Shown here piece after piece: positions 22,303-33,516 of a stretch of DNA of 64,000 nucleotides. Source of the DNA: Helianthus annuus. Taxonomy: Eukaryota > Streptophyta > Magnoliopsida > Asterales > Asteraceae. The notes beneath the pieces were generated by a model. The model was not told the DNA's origin and did no database searches. It worked only from the letters and a program-made list of their open reading frames with translations. Each line of letters starts with the position of its first letter. The stretch's first letter is position 1. A program made the position numbers and the translations under genes. Location: the NCBI RefSeq assembly GCF_002127325.2, contig NC_035436.2, positions 23,016,383 to 23,080,382 of the forward strand, read 5' to 3'.

Positions 22303-23697
22303 ATGGATCAATACTCAAGAGGTTACAACTACACCTATGATGAGGATGATTATAGGGGTAATTATTGCACTAATTGTCGTAACACACGCTCGGTTCAATA
22401 TAATACTTCATATCAACCATCCAATTCATACAATCATTATGAGGAGCCCAGGTACGAGCCATCAACTTCATACACATCCTATGAAGACCAAAGGTATGAA
22501 CCTCCTTCCTCATATTCATATTTTGATGAACCAAGGTATGAGCCTTCATACTCATACTTTGAAGATTCAACATATGAGCCACCACCTTCATACACTTATT
22601 ATGAGGAACCATGGCGTGAACAACCCACCTCATGTGAGTACTATGAAGAACAAAGTTTCGACCCTTATCCATCATACACTTACAATGAAGAACAATGGTG
22701 TGAACCATCTACTTCATATGAGTACTATGAGGAACCAAGGATCGAACAACCGGATTCAAGCTTTGAGGATCCAAATTCTTTCAATCTCACCGAAGTAACC
22801 AATAGGATATTGGAACACATTAAAACTATCGAACGTTGCATAAAAGAATCTCGCGCAAGGGAAGAGGAATCCCGCGCAAGAGAAGAATTAAATTTTAATA
22901 ATAACGTAGAGATAGTTGAAAATGTAAAAATGGAAGAACAAGAAAGTGAAAAACAGACACATGAGTTAAACAACGAAAATGGTGAGTCCGATAATGTTGA
23001 AATTCAAGAAGAGTCTAATTTAGATGAAATTATTCTCTTGTCACCTACTTTCGAAAACCATTGTTTAATAACCCCTCATGCCAAGTTTTTAAAAGAGTTA
23101 AACACTAGTGCTAAAATCAAAGAAATGGTAAGTGTTAAGTTAACTAATGATCAAACCTCGCTAATAAAGGAAGATCCTTTTGAAATTAACATCACACCGG
23201 TTCCATGTTTCTTTCAAAATTCGTTTATTAGTAATATCACTATTGATAAAGATCTTTGTGTTAACATAATGCCCAACTACATTTTTGAAAAGTTAAGTAT
23301 TAGTGATTTTACTCCACTTCAAATACCCATTTTTCTATCTAATCGGAAAATAATAAAATCAATCGGTGTAGTTGAGGATATCTTGGTTCAAACAAATCAA
23401 ATGGTAATCCCAACCGACTTTGTCATCCTTGATGACGCTCCTCTAGTGTTGGGACGGCCTTTTGTAAAAACTCATGAAGCTTTGAAAAACCGGAAGTACA
23501 ACAATCTACCTCTTCAATTAGGGGCATTCAAAAGGAGCATAGATCTTGAGCGCTCAATGAAATATCCTTTTGGCAATAATGACCCCCTAATTGAAGATGA
23601 GCCTGAACCACCCGATAAGGAGGGTCTAGCCAAGGACCCTTATAAACGTGGCGCACCACGGAGGCATTCCGCGGAACTATCCTTAGTTTTAGATTAG
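22303..23697 (+). CDS. 464-aa orphan ORF: Tyr-rich repeats plus retropepsin-like domain without D-x-G
   Basis: This is an intact single-exon frame. I start at the ATG at 22303, because the longer frame begins with GTG. Residues about 1-155 are very rich in Tyr, Glu, Pro and Ser, with about ten degenerate repeats around SYxYYEEPRYEP. Residues about 160-240 are charged and helical-looking (SRAREEE repeated). Residues about 265-430 resemble the aspartic protease region of plant gypsy polyproteins, with matching NIMPNYIFEKL, GVVEDILV, FVILDDAP and LVLGRPF segments. The expected D-x-G catalytic motif reads IDKDLCVN here, so the Asp may remain but the Gly is gone. No gag major homology region, zinc knuckle or RT is present. 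It is likely a structural or accessory protein that is probably not proteolytic. Function is unknown. Confidence 0.65.
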   Translation: MDQYSRGYNYTYDEDDYRGNYCTNCRNTRSVQYNTSYQPSNSYNHYEEPRYEPSTSYTSYEDQRYEPPSSYSYFDEPRYEPSYSYFEDSTYEPPPSYTYYEEPWREQPTSCEYYEEQSFDPYPSYTYNEEQWCEPSTSYEYYEEPRIEQPDSSFEDPNSFNLTEVTNRILEHIKTIERCIKESRAREEESRAREELNFNNNVEIVENVKMEEQESEKQTHELNNENGESDNVEIQEESNLDEIILLSPTFENHCLITPHAKFLKELNTSAKIKEMVSVKLTNDQTSLIKEDPFEINITPVPCFFQNSFISNITIDKDLCVNIMPNYIFEKLSISDFTPLQIPIFLSNRKIIKSIGVVEDILVQTNQMVIPTDFVILDDAPLVLGRPFVKTHEALKNRKYNNLPLQLGAFKRSIDLERSMKYPFGNNDPLIEDEPEPPDKEGLAKDPYKRGAPRRHSAELSLVLD

Positions 23698-25445
23698 TTT
23701 AACTTTTATGCTTTCTAGTTTAGTTTTAATTTGCAGGAATAAAACACACTCGGGATGGTGAAGGATACTAAGGGAAGCTTGAACCAACACCCCATGCGCA
23801 AAAACAGAGCCTCTCGACAATTTTTCTTCATTACTGCAAGTTCAGCACGGGGCCGTGCTCACCCAACACGCCCCGGTGCCCAAAAATCTGCAGAAATGCC
23901 CAGTTCAGGTACCTGGACACGGGGCCGTGCTCACTGAACACGCCCCCGTGCCCAGCCTTCTGTTTACTTTTGGTACTGGCAGTCTGGACATGGGGCCGTG
24001 TTCAGCCAACACCACCCCGTGTTCAGCTACCCAGTACCATAAAATCTTGTTTTTAACCCACTTTTACACATTTTAATCAACCGAAAAACTTATTTTTGGG
24101 ACACATTGAGGACAATGTGTAATTTAAGTGTGGGGGGATGCTAAAACCTTGAATTTTGCAAGTCCTAATAACAAGCCTTACACAAAACTCTATTGGAACC
24201 GCTAATCACCCCAAATTTTTTCAAAAACTTTTCAATTTTTTTACTTGTCTTGGTTTAATTTGGGAATAACAAGTTCTAAAAAGGTTATATTTTTATAAAT
24301 TTACAACCGATAACGTCGTGATAAAAAGAACCAACATAAGAAAATTATGAAAAGGCATGACAAATCTAGTTAAAATTTAATTATATATACTTGATCACAT
24401 TATAAACCCATTCCCACAAAAGTGAGTTTTGAGCCTTTATTGAGCATACAAATATACATCTTTAAAGTAAATGCTCATTTTTCGTTTCTTGTGTGAATAG
24501 CCGCTTGGTTTCTTATGACTCTAGAACTTGCCACGACGATACATTCCCGGTCCTTATCAACTTAAACCCGAGTAAGTAAATGATGGAGGCATTAGGACTA
24601 ACCCTTTTTCTTTCAACACCATTATTTTTCTTTTTTTTACCACCTACCCAAAATCCCCCTAGTTAACCCCTTTGAGCCTAAACCTTTTCATTTCTTAACC
24701 CAAAACAAACACCCTTTTTCCCACCAAAACCCCTTTTTCATTTTAAACCCTTTATTTTAGTAACAAAGCACGGTTTTCCTTATGACTTCCTTATCAAAAA
24801 AAAAAAAAAAAAAAAGAGAAAAATGATGATAATAATGAAGCCAAAAGAAATAAACAAACAAGGTTATAAAAAAGAACTTTGTTTGAAAAAAAAATTGCTT
24901 CATTAAAATAAAAAGTCAAAAAAAAAAAAAAAAAAAAAGTCTTACGAAAACCGACGCTTTTTACGTTTTTCACCCTTTTACTAACCACTAACCCAACCAC
25001 CCACCTTTAGCCCAAGCCTAACCCTTCACCCAAAAAGTCCTCTTGATATTTACAAAGGTATAAAGTCAAAAAGGAGGAGGATTGATTGCTTGGCAAGCTT
25101 ATGGTAGGAATAAGTTCCATGCCGCTCTCGAGTGATTCACTAAAAATACACCTTCGGCCGAGTGTGAGTGATTTCCCCCGTGAGGTATGTGAACTTGTAT
25201 ATAAATGGAATTTTAAAAAGGCATGCTATGCCCAAATAAGTAATTTATCTTATGAAACGTTCTAAATAAATCATAACGAATAGGATTGTAAAAAATATAA
25301 AAATAAAACCCAATAAAGATCTTGGATTCCCGACACTCAAAGACAAGCCCAAAACCTTCTCTTCTACCCATTCCATTTGGGAGTGTAAGCCACATATTAA
25401 AGAGTTTTGCTTGAGGACAAGCAAAAATTCAAGTGTGGGGGTATT
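23698..25445 (+). other. 3' non-coding region of the outer gypsy element
   Basis: It contains the downstream CACGGGG pairs (23843-24025), an internal PPT-like AAGTGTGGGGGGA (about 24128), long poly-A/T runs at 24798-24814 and 24918-24938, and the terminal motif GAGGACAAGCAAAAATTC followed by AAGTGTGGGGGTA beside the right LTR. No coding frame is supported. Confidence 0.65.
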
Positions 25446-26570
25446 TGATGTGTGTAAAATGCAACATATAAATTACATCAAATGAGGCATAAAACTAACC
25501 CTTTTTAAGTACTAATGTTGGAAAAAGTGTGCTTTTGTCTTCCTTTTGTATTTTCAGGGTTAAAAGAGCTTAAATGAACAAAAGAAGCAAAAATGCAGCC
25601 AAATCCAACATAAATACAAAGAAAAGGAAGAAACGTGGCATGCCCGACTCCTAGACAGCATCTCCCAAAGCAAAAACAAGAAGAAAGCTGAGCATGGGGC
25701 TGTGCCCAGCTGAGCATGGGGTTGTGCCCAGCTGAACACGGGGCAGTGTCCAGCGGACACGGGGTGTGTCCAGCTCAACACGGGGGCGTGTCCAGCGGAC
25801 ACGGGGCCGTGCTCAGCGAGCACGGGGCAGTGTCCAGGATGGTCAGCCCTGGCACAAAAGACAAAGTGGTAGAAGCTTCTATTGCCCACCACGGGGCCGT
25901 GCCCAGCGGACACGGGGGCGTGGTCAGAGTGCTGCAGGTGCATTTATTGTAATTCTGAATTACAATTAATGAAGAGAGAGAGTGTCAGACGGGCACGGGG
26001 GCGTGTCCAGCGGACACGGGGCCGTGCCCAGGCTTCTGTTCAGCCTATAAATAGGAGTGCTTGGCTTCATTTCAACTCATCCCTTGGCACACCACCTCTC
26101 TCACACTTCATCCACCACCCATCACCACCATAACACCATCATCCACCACCATCATCCATTGTCCATCGTAGAGTGTGTGAGTCGTCTCGGGATCCAAGAT
26201 TGATCGTAAGAGTTCTTGACAATCAAGGCCATGTTTGCCTAAGTCTCTTACATCACTTGGTGAAGACAAGTGTTTAGTATAATACTTTTTATTTTTAATC
26301 TTTTGCACTTTTTATTTGGTTTTGTATTAATGACTTTAATAACTAGTTACTTATGTTGAAGGTGATCTTTCCTTATCGTTTGTGCGTGGTGTCTTGGCAT
26401 TATTTTACTGTCTATATAAAATAAAAGATTTTCACCATTCATATCTCCACGGTCTATATGGAGGTATGTTGGCTACCTGGTCGGGGGTTAAGGGAACGGT
26501 TTTGTAAGGGTCTTGCCCTTGTTCAGCGTTTAGAGGTCCTGCTTGGGACCTGGGTCAAATTTAGTAGGAT
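25446..26570 (+). repeat. Right LTR of the outer gypsy element, first part
   Basis: It matches the left LTR from TGATGTGTG up to TTTAGTAGGAT, where the nested element interrupts it. Differences seen include TTTGTCC versus TTTGTGC and GGTTTGG versus GGTTTTG. Confidence 0.9.
26566..26570 (+). repeat. Target site duplication AGGAT (left) of the nested element
   Basis: AGGAT occurs once in the intact left LTR and flanks the nested insertion at 26566-26570 and 36133-36137. Confidence 0.9.
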
Positions 26571-29186
26571 TGTGACAACCCGAGTTTTCAAGGTTTCCAT
26601 CTTCGCATTAATTACACCTTAATTGGTTAAGCTGTTTGTTTTCACGACTTGTTTGTCTCATAACGATACACCTTTCTAATATGTTAAACCGTGTTCGATT
26701 GATATGATATATGTTGTGTGCATTAAGTGTATTTAACATATTGTTGTAATGCGTATAAATAATAGTGTATTGTATTAATATTGTGTTCGTGGATATTAAA
26801 AACAACAAACAAGGAATCCACGAAATCATTCTCTAGCCGAAAACACCCCACCCTTCACGAAAACATAAAGTGTTTTCGTCAACTTGTGGGCCGACCAAAG
26901 CAACACATGGGCCTATGGCCCAGTAGCAATCTGTTTTAATATTTTGTTTTCCACTTCTACGTAAAAAGCTTAATCGCCAAACCCTAGACACAATCCCCTA
27001 CTACATCTCGACGGCAACAGAAAAGTGCCCCACTCGATCACCTACTTTGGAGCTCCCTTTGCCCAATCTAATTGAGAACCTATCCTACACTCATTCGGTA
27101 AGTCTATTTATATTTTGATCGCGTGTGATTTATAGGATTCGTTGTGTGATCTCGGATTTAGTATGATGTGAAATTGTTACGGATTGTAGTGAAAAATGTG
27201 ATAATATGCATTGACGAATCTGATTGCATGATTTGATTTTAATATCGATGATCTAGGTTGTTCATACATGAATTATTGATGATTATTGTCAGTGGCACAT
27301 GTGGGTATAACTATTGGATGATGCATGAAAGTTAAATAATGAATGATGATGCTAATTGTGTGAATACCGATTAAGAATATTGACATATTCATAGTATTGC
27401 AGCCAATGTTTGGTCCAATTAAAATCATGTTTCATGGAAGAAAATTATAATAAAAGCTAGGATAATGATGGTCCAATAATACCATCTTTACATGCTCGGT
27501 CATAGCATTGTCAGGAAACATGTGAGGGGTTAAATGTTTTCAAACTTGATCCTTGTATAGCGTAATGATGATAATGAATCCGACAAATGGTGTTGTGCAG
27601 TTGACTATTTGGTTTGAGTTGATATTTGGTGGTCCAATACGAAACCTTGGCTGTGCATTTTTGGTCCAATGGCATGGGACTTCCATCTTGTAGGTGGGTT
27701 AAATGATAGTTGCACAGTACAAGAGCAAGTCACTAGCATACGGATCTTTTGTGTTCCATGTTGATCGGTGGTGATGGGCGGTCAACAAAGGCCATTGGTT
27801 GTGGCTTCGGCCCAATGGTGCTATAGAAATAGGTTGAGACCGAAAGATACTTGTCCTTCGAGCCATAGTAGTGTTGACCGAAGGATAGCATTGACCGAAA
27901 CATAATTAGGTTGACCAAAAGATGACAGTTGGTCGAAAGATGACTTTAGGTTCGAAACATAACATTTGGTCCGAAAGATGACTTTGATAACTGTTGACCG
28001 AAAGATAAGGGTGGATTCGAAAGATATTGTAGGTTATGAACATGCTTTGAATAATGGAACATGTGTTTGATTTATTTGGCATGCCATGCTTGGTGATGAG
28101 TGTTAATAATTGTATTCGTGCACGCTGATGATCTAATGTGAAATAATACGTGTTGTGCCGATATGCAAACTGACTGTTATGTGAACATTAAATTGCATGC
28201 GTATCATTGCGAACATGAACTGATTTGTTATACGTGCATACAATAGGACGTGATTAATTACTTGTGAGTGCATAACCTAGCATACCGAGCAAACCAAGGT
28301 GAGTTCACACTCCTACTAAGGCATGGGATTCCCGGGTCGTGGGAATGGGTTAAAGGTTTCAATTGACTTGTAACGTACAAACGTTTTTCCTAGACTATCA
28401 CCTATCATGGTCCTCGGATGTCAGGACGGTTCCGTAGGTTGGGATAACACCTACGTGGTTCCGTAGGTTGGATAACACCTACGTGGTCACATGCCAATTA
28501 CTATCCTCGATACGAAGGATACGCACGTAAAACCTACGTGTACGCATTACTTACTTCTTCCGTAGGTTGGATAACACCTACGTGGTCATATGCCATTACT
28601 GCCTCGGATGTCAGGCACGCACGTAAAACCTACGTGTACGCATTACTTACTTCTTCCGTAGGTTGGGATAACACCTACGTGGTCATATTTTCAATTACCC
28701 TATACGCGCTTCTGTTCTCGGACGAAGAACAGGGATAATACGAATAGTCTAGTGGTCACATAACATGGGAAGCCCCCACCTGTATAACTTACTATTGGCC
28801 CTGTAGAGCCACCCGTTACTTACTGTTACGCATTTACTTACTGTGAACTCGCTCAACTAGTTTGTTGATCATTCTGTTACATGCCTTGCAGATCGTTAGG
28901 TACCTGGAGCTTGCACTGGAGAAGCGGGTTGTTGTGGGCAAGGATCGTGGTTTTACGCTGAGCTGTTATAACATTTAAAAACTATTAACTATTGTTGGAT
29001 TATTTACTATGCTTCCGCTACACTTTGAAACTATGGTTATGTTTTGAACACCTTTCGTATTGAATGGATGGTTTACATTTATTTTACTTAATATTAACTG
29101 CATGTTCAATATGATTGGTGGCTTGATCCTGGTCAGTCACGCTCCCAAGCGGTGATACTCCGCGTGTGGATTTTGGGGGTGTGACA
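26571..29186 (+). repeat. Left LTR of the nested chromovirus
   Basis: This 2616-bp LTR contains a run of degenerate 15-20-bp units with GACCGAAAGAT (about 27838-28025) and hairpin-forming GTAGGT/ACCTAC repeats at 28431-28684. Compared with the right LTR, I noticed CCACGA/CCAGGA, TTCCATG/TTCGATG and CCTTCGA/CCTTTGA. Confidence 0.9.
28431..28684. repeat. Hairpin-type tandem repeats in the chromovirus LTR
   Basis: Four copies of TTCCGTAGGTTGGGATAACA followed by CCTACGTGG lie among TAAAACCTACGTGTACGC spacers. Each unit pairs CGTAGGT with ACCTACG around a loop of about 8-10 bases. The same array is at 35377-35630. Confidence 0.7.
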
Positions 29187-29506
29187 GATTGGTATCAGAG
29201 CCATTGGTTATAGAGAACTTGGTTTTAATATGGAAAAACGTTTTTATTAAAACCAGACTATAACCAGAACAGTGCTCTCAACGATCCACAACGACGCTTC
29301 GCTCCACGTGCAAGACTCAACATCCTAGGTAATAAGGTTTATGTTTATTGCCTACCTGTTAGAATTGCATAGAACTTTGCTCGTAGTATGCTTACATTAC
29401 CTTGCTCACAACTTGTTATTGCTTGAGAACACATACGTGCTTACACTCTTCTGTCATCGTACTACTCGCGAACCATTCATACTTATGCTACCTTTACTGT
29501 TCGATC

Positions 29507-30640
29507 ATGTCTGGACGTGTTGACATGACACAAGCCCAGTTGACGGCTCTCATTAACGAACAAGTTGCTGCGGCACTTGCAGCCGCACAAGCAGGAGGTA
29601 TAACCTGCTATTCCAGACCTATTCTAGGATGTTAGATCCTACTCTCGTGACCCAACTCTCGCGCTTAACCTTGACCTATCTTTCTCGCGCAACGGGTCAG
29701 AACGCATAGCAACATGCCTGCACATTCAAGAACTTCATGGACTGTCGTCCAAACACATTCAGTGGCCCAGAAGGAGCAGTTGGACTACTCCATTGGTTTG
29801 GGAAGCTCGAGTCGGTATTCGAGATGTGTGAATGCCCTGAGGCTCGCAGGGTCAAGTACGCCACTGGTACTTTGGAAGAAATCGCGCTAATCTGGTGGAG
29901 CGCGCAAGTACGGATACTAGGGTTGGCAACTGCTAACGCCACCCCATGAAACGAATTCAAAGAACGCATTAAAAGGGAACACTGCACACGTTATGACATC
30001 CACAAGTTGGAATTGGAGCTTTACCATTTGAAAATGACGGGGTCAGGAATTGATGCTTATACGAAACGGACGAACGAATTGGCCATCTTGTGTCCAACCA
30101 TGGTGGACCCTCCAAGCAAGCATATCGAATTGTATCACAAGGGTCTAGCCTCAGAAATTCAGAGCTATGCTACATCGGCTAACCTCGACAACATTCAAGA
30201 CATTCAGTGTCTTGCTTATCGCCTCACGGATCAGGCAGTGGAACAGAACAGGCTGCCTAGTTGTATCAGCGCTATTACTACCGCTACCACTCCTGCTACT
30301 CCCGCTACTCCTAGTGACAGCAAGCGGAAATGGGATGGGTATTCCAGCAAGGGTTCAGCTACCGTTCAGTCTCAAGCACAGCAGCAGCGCAAGAATAGTG
30401 ATCACCAGAGCCGAGTCAGCCAACTTCTGGTGGTCAGGGGCAGGGTGGATATCGGGGAATTCACCCAATGTGTAACTAATGCAACAGACACCACGGTGGT
30501 TAGTGCAACGAGGGACGTTTCCAGAGGTGTCTCAAGATGGGCCATGAAGCTAAGGATTCAGGAGTCCACGGCCTGCAAATCGGAATCGCCAGCAACAACA
30601 GCAAGCAGAAATCCCATGCAAAGAAAAGAAGTTGGAAGAC
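29507..30640 (+). pseudogene. Chromovirus gag, broken
   Basis: The start MSGRVDMTQAQL (29507) is typical of Tekay gag. The frame breaks after about 30 codons, resumes at about 29737 with FSGPEGAVG and LHWFGKLESVFE, stops at about 29947, then continues to about 30265 with the part ending AYRLTDQAVEQ. A zinc-knuckle region with CNKC...HHG is split between frames around 30470-30520. The sequence then passes straight into RT, so the retropepsin is missing. Confidence 0.75.
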
Positions 30641-31435
30641 CATCCAGCTGTACGCGACTTTCCTCAGGTGTTTCCTAAAGATTTACCTGGTCTACCGCCT
30701 CATCGTCAGGTCGAATTTCAAATCGAGCTCGCTCCAGAAGCAACACCCATAGCTCGAGCACCGTATCGCTTAGCTCCATCAGAATCGGAAGAACTATTGA
30801 CGCAACTACAAGAACTCTTGGATACCAATTATCTGTGAAAAAGAAGGATGGCACCTTCAGGATGTGAAATTGATTACCGTGAACTGAACAAGATCACAGT
30901 GAAGAACCGTTATCCTCTTCCACGCATTGACGACTTATTCGCCCAGTTGTAAGGGTCGAGTTACTACTCCAAGGTTGATCTACAGGCTGATTATCATCAG
31001 CTGAGAGTCCGGGATGAGGACGTCTCCAAGACAGCTTTCAGAGCTCGCCTGCAGTTTTTCATGGATCTTATGAACAGGGTGTGCAAACCCTACCTTGACA
31101 AGTTCGTCATTGCCTTCATCGACGCCATTCTGATCTACTCCAAGAGTCAGGAGGAACACGAGCAGCACTTACGTCTTATCTTGGAACTTCTTCGAAAGGA
31201 ACAATTGTACGCCAAGTTTTCAAAATGCGACTTCTGGCTTCGTGAAGTCCACTTCTTAGGCCATGTGGTAAACAAGGATGGGATTCATGTCGATCCATCC
31301 AAGGTTGATTCGATCAGAAACTGGCCAGCACCACGTACACCGACAGAAATACGCCAATTCTTGGGTTTGGCGGGTACTACAGACGATTTATTAAAGACTT
31401 TTCGAAGATCGCGCAGCCACTTACACTACTGACAC
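30632..31435 (+). pseudogene. Chromovirus reverse transcriptase, internally deleted and catalytically dead
   Basis: It begins with the pre-RT segment [14 protein letters not shown]. Stops occur at about 30836, 30867 and 30950. Two family segments are missing, one before KKDGTF and one between KTAFRAR and the following MDLMNRV. The catalytic motif, normally F-I-D-D in this lineage, reads F-I-D-A, so one metal-binding Asp is lost. The connection domain follows to RQFLGLAG and then shifts frame. Confidence 0.8.
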
Positions 31436-31917
31436 AGAAGGGTGCCACCTACCGTTGGGGAGATCCCCAGGAAACCGCTTTCCAGTACCTAAAGGATAGG
31501 CTTTACAGTGCACCTATTCTCTCATTGCCAGAGGGCACGGACGATTTTGTAGTCTATTGTGACGCATCGATACAAGGGCTTGGTTGCGTATTGATGCAGC
31601 GGGATAAAGTGATAGCCTACGCTTCTCGGCAACTCAAGGTTCATGAACGGAACTACGCGACGCACGATTTAGAGCTGGGAGCTGTTGTTTTCGCGCTTAA
31701 GATATGGCGACACTACCTGTACGGTACCAAGTGCACGATTTACACCGATCACAGGAGTCTCGAGCATATCCTTAAGCAGAAGGATTTGAACATGCGTCAA
31801 CGACGATGGGTCGAGTTACTTAACGACTACGAATGCGCCATCAAGTACCATCCAGGCAAAGCCAATGTTGTGGCTGATGCTCTCAGTCGGAAAGACACCT
31901 TACCTAAGCGCGTGTGA
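31436..31917 (+). pseudogene. Chromovirus RNase H domain
   Basis: The frame 31525-31917 encodes a gypsy RNase H with YCDAS, a conserved Glu in [21 protein letters not shown] and the terminal VADALSRK. It would degrade the RNA strand during reverse transcription. The domain itself is intact but lies in a different frame from the RT before it and is closed by a TGA before the integrase. Confidence 0.8.
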
Positions 31918-32000
31918 GCGCTACAGCTTACGATCCAGTCTAGTCTTCCTGCACAAATACGAACGTCAAAGCTGAAGCTTTACGCGGCTCAAGGCAACAA

Positions 32001-33440
32001 ATGGAACAAAAGGAAGACGGCGCATACTATGTAACGGGGCGCATTTGGGTCCCACTCTATGGCGGTTTACGAGAATTTGTGATGGACGAAGCTCACAAGT
32101 CTCGCTACTCAGTACATCCCGGGGCGGATAAAATGTACCACGACATCAGAACCATATATTGGTGGCCTAGCATGAAGGCCCACATTGCTACCTATGTCAG
32201 TAAGTGCTTGACCTGTGCAAGGGTCAAGGTCGAATACCAGAAACCAGCGGGTCTACTTCAGCAACCCAGGATACCACAATGGAAATGGGAAGAAATTTCC
32301 ATGGATTTCGTTACGGGATTACCTAGATCTCAGCGTGGGAACGATACGATATGGGTGATCGTGGATCGACTCACCAAGTCTGCACACTTCCTGGCTATAA
32401 AGGAAACGGATAAGTTCTCCACTATCGCAGACACCTATCTTAAGGAAGTTGTTTCGAGGCACGGGGTGCCCACCTCCATCATTTCGGATCGGGACGCACG
32501 ATTCACGTCAGAGCTATGGCAAGCGATGCACAAATCTTTCGGCTCACGGTTAGACATGAGCACAGCGTATCATCCTCAGACGGATGGGCAATCTGAGCAC
32601 ACGATTCAAACTCTAGAAGACATGCTTCGGGCGTGTGTTATCGATTTCGGCAACAGCTGGGAAAAGCACCTCCCTTTAGTGGAGTTTTCATACAATAACA
32701 GTTACCACACCAGCATACAAGCCGCTCCATTCGAGGCATTGTACGGACGTAAATGCCGGTCACCTCTCGGTTGGGCAGAGGTGGGGGATAGTCAGATTAC
32801 AGGACCAGAAATGGTAGTTGACGCTACTGAACGGATTGCACAAATACGACAACGCATGGCGGCAGCACGCGACCGTCAGAAAGTCTACGCGGATAAGCGT
32901 AAGAAGCCATTGGAATTTCAGGTCGGGGACCGGGTTTTATTAAAAGTCTCACCCTGGTAGGGTGTGGTTCAATTTGGTAAACGAGGCAAACTCAATCTAC
33001 GGTTTGTTGGACCGTTCGAAATCACTGAAAGAATAGGCCCAGTAGCCTACATACTGAACCTACCAGCTGAACTCGGTGTAGTTCACAATGTATTTCACGT
33101 GGCGAATCTGAAGAAGTGCCTGTCAGATGAGACCCTCATAGTTCCTTTTAAGGAACTCACTATCGACGAGCGGTTGCAGTTCGTCGAGGAGCCAGTTGAA
33201 AGCACGGACCGGGATGTTAAGGTCCTCAAACACAAGAGAATCCCTCTTGTTCGAGTTCGTTGGAACTCCCGACGTGGCCCAGAGTACACCTCGGAAAGCG
33301 GAGACCAGATGACAGAAAAGTACCCCCGGTTATTCGGAACCAATGCAACCACTACTGGGACTGAAGCTACTACTGCGGAATTTCGGGACGAAATTCCAAA
33401 TCAACGGGGGGATGATGTGACACCCCAGGAAAACCAGTAA
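32001..33440 (+). pseudogene. Chromovirus integrase with C-terminal chromodomain-like segment
   Basis: The first frame (32001-32960, 319 aa) has an HHCC finger ([10 protein letters not shown]... CLTCARVK) and a catalytic core with Asp in SMDFVTGLP, Asp in ISDRDARF and Glu in [14 protein letters not shown], so the DDE triad is intact. A TAG at 32958-32960 cuts it just before the GKRGKLNLRFVGPFE (GPF/Y-type) part. The second piece carries a segment typical of the Tekay chromodomain (FVEEPVE... VRWNSRRGPEYT, about 33180-33335), which in this group guides insertion. The integrase core is the best preserved part of the element. Confidence 0.85.
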
Positions 33441-33516
33441 ACGATACAACTTACCTAGCTTCCTCAGTAGCCGCATGCTAAATTTCGGGACGAAATTTCT
33501 TTCAAGTTGGGGATAA

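Noticed and set aside
24794..25000. Phe-rich minus-strand frame
   Set aside because: It is caused by poly-A tracts in the gypsy 3' region.
28431..28684. CRISPR-like regularly spaced repeats
   Set aside because: They are in a plant LTR with degenerate units and related spacers. No cas genes are present.
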